Shown here: positions 6,388 through 9,248 of the stretch, one piece after another
Layout: each line of letters opens with the position of its first letter
How positions within the stretch are numbered: position 1 is the stretch's first letter
Origin: an uncultured Candidatus Saccharibacteria bacterium
Lineage (GTDB): Bacteria; Patescibacteriota; Saccharimonadia; Saccharimonadales; Saccharimonadaceae
DNA length: 9,248 bases
Assembly (NCBI GenBank): GCA_946187605.1
Contig: CAMHRH010000029.1
Location: 1-9,248 of the forward strand
Direction of reading: 5' to 3'
The notes under the pieces: generated by a model
The model's input: the letters and a program-made list of their open reading frames with translations, nothing else
What the model was told of the DNA's origin: nothing
The model's database searches: none
Translations under genes and position numbers: made by a program

Positions 6388-7098
6388 ATGTACAAATACG
6401 ACGAGGATAAGATGTTTACTTATCTTAGAGGGTTCTTGACCGGACTCGAGTATGAGCAGAGCTTAGCCGCACTTGGTTTTGCTCGCGAAAAGCACAAAGG
6501 TTGCATTCGCAAAGGTAATGGCCAGCCATACATCGTACATCCGCTTTGGATGGCTTGTTATGCGGTCGCATTAGGCATACGCGATGATAGTATTATTGCG
6601 GCGATTCTACTCCACGACGTCCCCGAGGACACTGGCACGCCGCTTTCGGCTCTGCCGGTTAGCGATGAAGCGCGCGAGATCGTAGACTGCATGACTATCA
6701 AGCCATACAATAGCGAAAGCAAATGGCAATGCAAAGAACGCTATTTTCGCGGTTTGCTTCGCGTGCCTGGTGCGATTATCTGCAAAGGTCTCGACCGTTA
6801 CAACAATCTTTCGACGATGGAGGGCGATATGCCTAACAGCTCAATCGATAAGAATATTATCGAGACAAACGAGCTGTTGCTCCCGGTCATGAAGGAGGCT
6901 AAGGAAAAATGGCCGAGCTATTCAAATCCGATTTTTATTCTTCGCACAAACGTACGCACTATCTGCGACACGCTTGACCGCGTCCATAACGTTAGCGCGC
7001 GCCGCGACGAGATAGTCGAAAAACTTAAAAATACGCCAGCTATTCAAGAACCAACCATCGAAGCAAGTCGTAGTTCAAAAAGTAATCCCCGGTTTTAA
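6388..7098 (+). CDS. Stand-alone HD-domain hydrolase of the RelA/SpoT type (Mesh1-like)
   Basis: The 236-residue protein has the HD domain found in RelA/SpoT hydrolases, enzymes that remove the 3' pyrophosphate from (p)ppGpp in the cytoplasm using manganese. Visible motifs are AREKHKG (32-38), RKGNGQPYIVHP (41-52) with ligand H51, LLHDVPEDT (74-82) with H76 and D77 and the catalytic pair E80-D81, and LDRYNNL (135-141) with D136. No synthetase or regulatory domain follows, so it is a single-domain enzyme like the small alarmone hydrolases. A second, similar LDRVHNVSA lies at 196-204 and could be the true partner motif or a duplication. The ATG has AAGGAGG (6374-6380) seven bases upstream. The stop codon lies in the loop of the terminator. 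The substrate is inferred; other nucleoside 3'-phosphates such as NADPH (a reported Mesh1 substrate) are possible. Confidence 0.85.
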   Translation: MYKYDEDKMFTYLRGFLTGLEYEQSLAALGFAREKHKGCIRKGNGQPYIVHPLWMACYAVALGIRDDSIIAAILLHDVPEDTGTPLSALPVSDEAREIVDCMTIKPYNSESKWQCKERYFRGLLRVPGAIICKGLDRYNNLSTMEGDMPNSSIDKNIIETNELLLPVMKEAKEKWPSYSNPIFILRTNVRTICDTLDRVHNVSARRDEIVEKLKNTPAIQEPTIEASRSSKSNPRF

Positions 7099-7112
7099 AG
7101 CCGGGGATTTTT
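7085..7112 (+). terminator. Terminator overlapping the end of the HD hydrolase gene
   Basis: ATCCCCGG (7085-7092) pairs with CCGGGGAT (7101-7108), followed by T residues to 7112. The stop codon (7096-7098) lies in the loop. Read on the minus strand the stem is followed by TACTTTTT, so it may also end the convergent gene that stops at 7118. Confidence 0.9.
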
Positions 7113-7117
7113 CATGC

Positions 7118-8335
7118 TCACTTCTTTTCGCTGAGCGGCGGTAACCAGACATAGCTGGCGAATAAGGAAGTTGCTATTTCGCGATAGCGATCATCGTAAA
7201 ATGCGCTACTACCATCAATACTCTTGTAGGCGCGAGTCTCGAGACTTAGGTCGTTTGGATAGGCAAGCGCCATACCCTTATGCATTAACCTAAACTGCAA
7301 TAGGTCCTGCTCGAGACGAGCTTCGATCTTGCGCCTAAGCTCATGATAGCTTGCTTTAAGATATGGCTCTATGATTCGCGCACGGCGCACCTGCAACTCT
7401 TTCGTTCCAATGCATGCACACCATACGGTATCCATATAGAGATGTGCTAGCCCAGTGTCGCCAGGCTCGGCGGCGCGACCAACTATATCTTCCCTTTCGA
7501 GTATTATGCCGGTAGCCAGGTCGAGATGATAGATGTCGATGTCCGATGCGCCAGTTCCGTATCCTTTTAGCGTAGAACCACCGATTAGCAATGCTTCGTT
7601 TTCTTTCGGATTATTGATAATCATATGCGTGATAAGCCCGATATTGTTGCTGAATGGACCTGCCGGGCACTGTAATTCAATCGGCTCATGTTTCCTTTTG
7701 ATTTCTTCGAGCCATGCTTTGCGCTTTGGTGTCACTTCAAGCAGTCGCGGCTTCGGGACTTCAATATCACCGATCATTTGCTTTAAGCGCGAATAGCATG
7801 CGTCATTTAGATATCTCTTGCACGCCGGCAAAGCGTCCTCAATTGCCCTGAGAGCATAGGTGTCGTTTGAATCAAGGCACTCGTCAACAATCACCATGAG
7901 TTTCGTGCCGCTAATATACGAATAGCGGATTAGCCATGGCAATAGATGATAAGCCTTCATAACAAGTTCGGGCTCCCCTACACTACATTCCGGCTCGTAA
8001 ATATCGCCAAGATTAAAGCACTCACGCGCGTCAAGATAATGCCGGCAGTTATTCCACGCATCCATGTAAACCTCGCGAAACGACAGCGGCGCCGCGCGGA
8101 GTTCCTCGAATGGCAGGTATAGCGTAAGCCTAGGCTGCACAGCCAAGATACTCGCGCAAGCTCGATAAAAGCCTTCGCGATAATATGAGCGATGTTCGGA
8201 TTCGAAGTATAAGCGAATACGCTCGGCGTTTGCAACGCGCTTTGAGTGTTTGATAGCGTCGCAGAACGGATAGTATTCACTAATATCGTCAATCCATGTC
8301 ATCGACTCAACAAACGGCGAGATGAATGAAAGCAC
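7118..8335 (-). CDS. Protein with a C-terminal nucleotidyltransferase-fold domain
   Basis: In this 405-residue protein, IGGSTLKGYGTGASDIDIYH (251-270) is the signature of DNA polymerase beta-type nucleotidyltransferases (GGS, then D265-x-D267 as metal ligands); D302 in YMDTVW is a candidate third acid. Such enzymes transfer a nucleotide to a protein, an RNA or an antibiotic; the substrate here is unknown. The first 220 residues look all-helical and do not match a domain I know. Residues 325-350 form a charged helix. The start is GTG at 8333-8335, with AAGGAGG (8345-8351) nine bases upstream. The gene converges with the HD hydrolase gene and diverges from the 8489 gene. Its transcript would first cross a complete terminator (8396-8427), so expression is probably controlled at that point. 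Too long for a MNT-type antitoxin. Confidence 0.8.
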   Translation of the reverse strand: MLSFISPFVESMTWIDDISEYYPFCDAIKHSKRVANAERIRLYFESEHRSYYREGFYRACASILAVQPRLTLYLPFEELRAAPLSFREVYMDAWNNCRHYLDARECFNLGDIYEPECSVGEPELVMKAYHLLPWLIRYSYISGTKLMVIVDECLDSNDTYALRAIEDALPACKRYLNDACYSRLKQMIGDIEVPKPRLLEVTPKRKAWLEEIKRKHEPIELQCPAGPFSNNIGLITHMIINNPKENEALLIGGSTLKGYGTGASDIDIYHLDLATGIILEREDIVGRAAEPGDTGLAHLYMDTVWCACIGTKELQVRRARIIEPYLKASYHELRRKIEARLEQDLLQFRLMHKGMALAYPNDLSLETRAYKSIDGSSAFYDDRYREIATSLFASYVWLPPLSEKK

Positions 8336-8360
8336 TGTTGATAACCTCCTTCTTAATGTA

Positions 8361-8375
8361 CGCTACTTTGTAGCG
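8361..8375 (-). promoter_or_regulatory. Leader hairpin next to the ribosome binding site
   Basis: On the minus strand CGCTAC and GTAGCG form a six-pair stem with an AAA loop. It ends ten bases before AAGGAGG (8345-8351) of the nucleotidyltransferase gene and lies within its leader. Confidence 0.5.
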
Positions 8376-8395
8376 CTTTTTCGCTTCCAGTAGAG

Positions 8396-8427
8396 AAAAA
8401 TGCACCAACTCTTGCGTAGTTGGCGCA
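8396..8427 (-). terminator. Terminator inside the leader of the nucleotidyltransferase gene
   Basis: On the minus strand TGCGCCAACT pairs with AGTTGGTGCA (ten pairs, one of them G-T) around ACGCAAG, followed by TTTTT (8396-8400). It begins about six bases after the predicted transcription start and lies 60 bases before the start codon. The only minus-strand promoter I see that could feed it is the one at 8440-8468, so it looks like an attenuator or the end of a short RNA of about 38 bases. Confidence 0.75.
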
Positions 8428-8461
8428 TATCATTATTTTATTATAGCACAGTTTGCGCCAA
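8401..8461. repeat. Three copies of an 8-base element TGCRCCAA
   Basis: TGCACCAA lies at 8401-8408 (+), TGCGCCAA at 8420-8427 (-) and TGCGCCAA at 8454-8461 (+). The first two form the terminator stem. The third overlaps the -35 of the plus promoter and the spacer of the minus promoter, so the set could be operator half-sites. Confidence 0.55.
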
Positions 8462-8468
8462 AAATCAA
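8440..8468 (-). promoter_or_regulatory. Promoter of the nucleotidyltransferase gene
   Basis: On the minus strand TTGATT (8463-8468) and TATAAT (8440-8445) are 17 bases apart, with TGC before the -10. The predicted start is near 8433. It overlaps the plus-strand promoter at 8453-8482. Confidence 0.85.
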
Positions 8469-8482
8469 TCTTGGGATATAAT
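8453..8482 (+). promoter_or_regulatory. Promoter of the 8489 gene, predicting a leaderless transcript
   Basis: TTGCGC (8453-8458) and TATAAT (8477-8482) are 18 bases apart. Only six bases separate the -10 from the ATG at 8489, so transcription should begin at or within a base or two of the start codon. Confidence 0.75.
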
Positions 8483-8488
8483 TAGCTT

Positions 8489-9076
8489 ATGTTTAGTCGC
8501 GACAAAAATCTTCGCGCTCTCGAGCGCTTTATCTACAAAAAGCTCGGCATAACATATTCCTCTGCTGACCTAGTCGCTAATAGCGTGGGCGTTTTTATAG
8601 GCGTTAAGCCGGCAATGCAGGGCGATTGGCCGCTCGAGCTAGCCGACAGTAAAACTCTTTGGCTCTTGAAGCAAAAGTTCGAAGCATTACGACTGTTTGT
8701 TGTTTTTGACCGAGCTGAATGCAATAATCGGATTTTCTTCGTCGCAAAATCACATAAGAAAGCCGAGGAATTACGTTCGGCTTTTAGTGAGCTTGCGGAC
8801 AAAGGTCCGAGTGCCGACATTAATACTCGAATTGGTAAGCTTCTCGGATACCCAGACACGGCAATTCAGTATTACATCCGGCTTCACCCAGAAAATGGCC
8901 TGTCAGACAATCATCGCGCACTATCCGAACGGAATCGTTTCTATGCGCATAGCGTCGCGCACGAAAATGACGAATTTCTTACTTACGAAACGCCGATTTA
9001 TCGACAATTACAGAAGTATTGCACACGCACGGCGAATTTCTATCGAAAAGACCCAATAAAACGTTGGCTATACTAG
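8489..9076 (+). CDS. Unknown 195-residue protein
   Basis: I cannot assign a family. There is no signal peptide or membrane helix, so it is probably cytoplasmic. Residues 3-20 are a basic helix. Two strand-like segments (LRLFVVFDRAE, 67-77, and RIFFVAKSH, 81-89) lead into a helix, and IGKLLGYPDTAIQYYI (115-130) is the most distinctive stretch. The C-terminal part is basic and aromatic. R148 and H154 (RNRFYAH) have the spacing of a HEPN ribonuclease motif, but nothing else supports that. The ATG at 8489 has no Shine-Dalgarno site and sits six bases after a TATAAT, so the transcript is probably leaderless; no other early Met is available. It diverges from the nucleotidyltransferase gene and overlaps the convergent ABC-F gene by nine bases at its end. 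All 16 arginine codons are CGN. Confidence 0.75.
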   Translation: MFSRDKNLRALERFIYKKLGITYSSADLVANSVGVFIGVKPAMQGDWPLELADSKTLWLLKQKFEALRLFVVFDRAECNNRIFFVAKSHKKAEELRSAFSELADKGPSADINTRIGKLLGYPDTAIQYYIRLHPENGLSDNHRALSERNRFYAHSVAHENDEFLTYETPIYRQLQKYCTRTANFYRKDPIKRWLY

Positions 9077-9248
9077 GTCGGAATTTAGATAGTAGTAGTA
9101 TTCGAGTAGCTCGCGAGAGTAATTCTTAATGAGCGGGATTGCTGGCTTTCCCTGCTCATGGCTCGGGAGAATCAGCATGCGCGTGATGCCAACCTGTTCG
9201 ACGAATGACGGATTGTGACTCACCATAATAATCGTACCGTCATAGTCG
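9068..9248 (-). CDS. C-terminal end of an ABC-F-like ATPase (runs off the right edge)
   Basis: Fifty-nine residues and the TAG stop are visible. DGTIIMVSHNPSFVEQVGI is the end of an ABC ATPase domain: the strand after Walker B and the H-loop histidine (SHN), in the form typical of ABC-F proteins (compare GTVIFVSHDRYF). The end, EYYYYLNSDLV, is a short tail. ABC-F proteins act on the ribosome, which suits the translation genes elsewhere in the window, but a soluble ATPase subunit of a transporter cannot be excluded from so short a piece. It overlaps the convergent gene by nine bases (9068-9076) with no terminator in between. Confidence 0.75.
   Translation of the reverse strand, partial: DYDGTIIMVSHNPSFVEQVGITRMLILPSHEQGKPAIPLIKNYSRELLEYYYYLNSDLV

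Noticed and set aside
7533..8292. Open frames inside the nucleotidyltransferase gene in other frames
   Set aside because: The main frame has a clear catalytic motif, start and Shine-Dalgarno site; the others are shadows.
7118..9076. A MNT/HEPN toxin-antitoxin pair made of the nucleotidyltransferase and the 195-residue protein
   Set aside because: RNRFYAH fits the RxxxxxH spacing, but the genes are divergent instead of in one operon, the enzyme is about three times too long, and the 195-residue protein looks partly beta.

Overview
The window looks like chromosomal DNA of a Patescibacteria (CPR) bacterium, most likely a Candidatus Saccharibacteria (TM7) member. This is inferred from the ribosomal protein and EF-G sequences, small tightly packed genes, clear sigma70-type promoters, Shine-Dalgarno sites and short GC-rich terminators. 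The standard genetic code fits every gene. I see no tRNA, rRNA, CRISPR array, insertion sequence or phage gene, and no gene-free stretch over about 160 bases.

Layout. 1-727 (-) is the N-terminal third of fusA. 866-1138 (-) is a small acidic one-pass membrane protein with its own promoter and terminator. 1207-2628 (-) is a cytoplasmic GH13 alpha-glucosidase-like enzyme. 2743-3165 and 3316-4131 (+) are two exported proteins, the second a lipoprotein. Each has a near-perfect or perfect -35/-10 promoter, a strong Shine-Dalgarno site and its own terminator. 4214-5109 (-) is rpsL-rpsG, so the usual rpsL-rpsG-fusA string is split by about 3.5 kb of unrelated genes. 5252-6262 (-) is a one-pass membrane protein of unknown function. 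6388-7098 (+) is a stand-alone HD hydrolase of the RelA/SpoT type (Mesh1-like). 7118-8335 (-) carries a nucleotidyltransferase-fold motif in its C-terminal half. 8489-9076 (+) is an unknown 195-residue protein. 9068-9248 (-) is the C-terminal end of an ABC-F-like ATPase.

How it works together. The core of the window is the translation machinery (S12, S7, EF-G, probably an ABC-F factor). The rest is accessory: sugar metabolism, surface proteins and possible nucleotide signalling. Genes are mostly single units in divergent or convergent pairs.

The most unusual region is 8336-8491. It holds two overlapping divergent promoters, a complete rho-independent terminator just downstream of one start site and upstream of the nucleotidyltransferase gene, three copies of an 8-base element, and a neighbouring gene whose predicted transcript starts at its ATG (leaderless). 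Two further points are an EF-G G4 motif reading NKIN instead of NKxD, and an S12 with proline at the streptomycin-resistance position Lys88. The two exported-protein genes also have arginine codon use unlike the genes compared with them.
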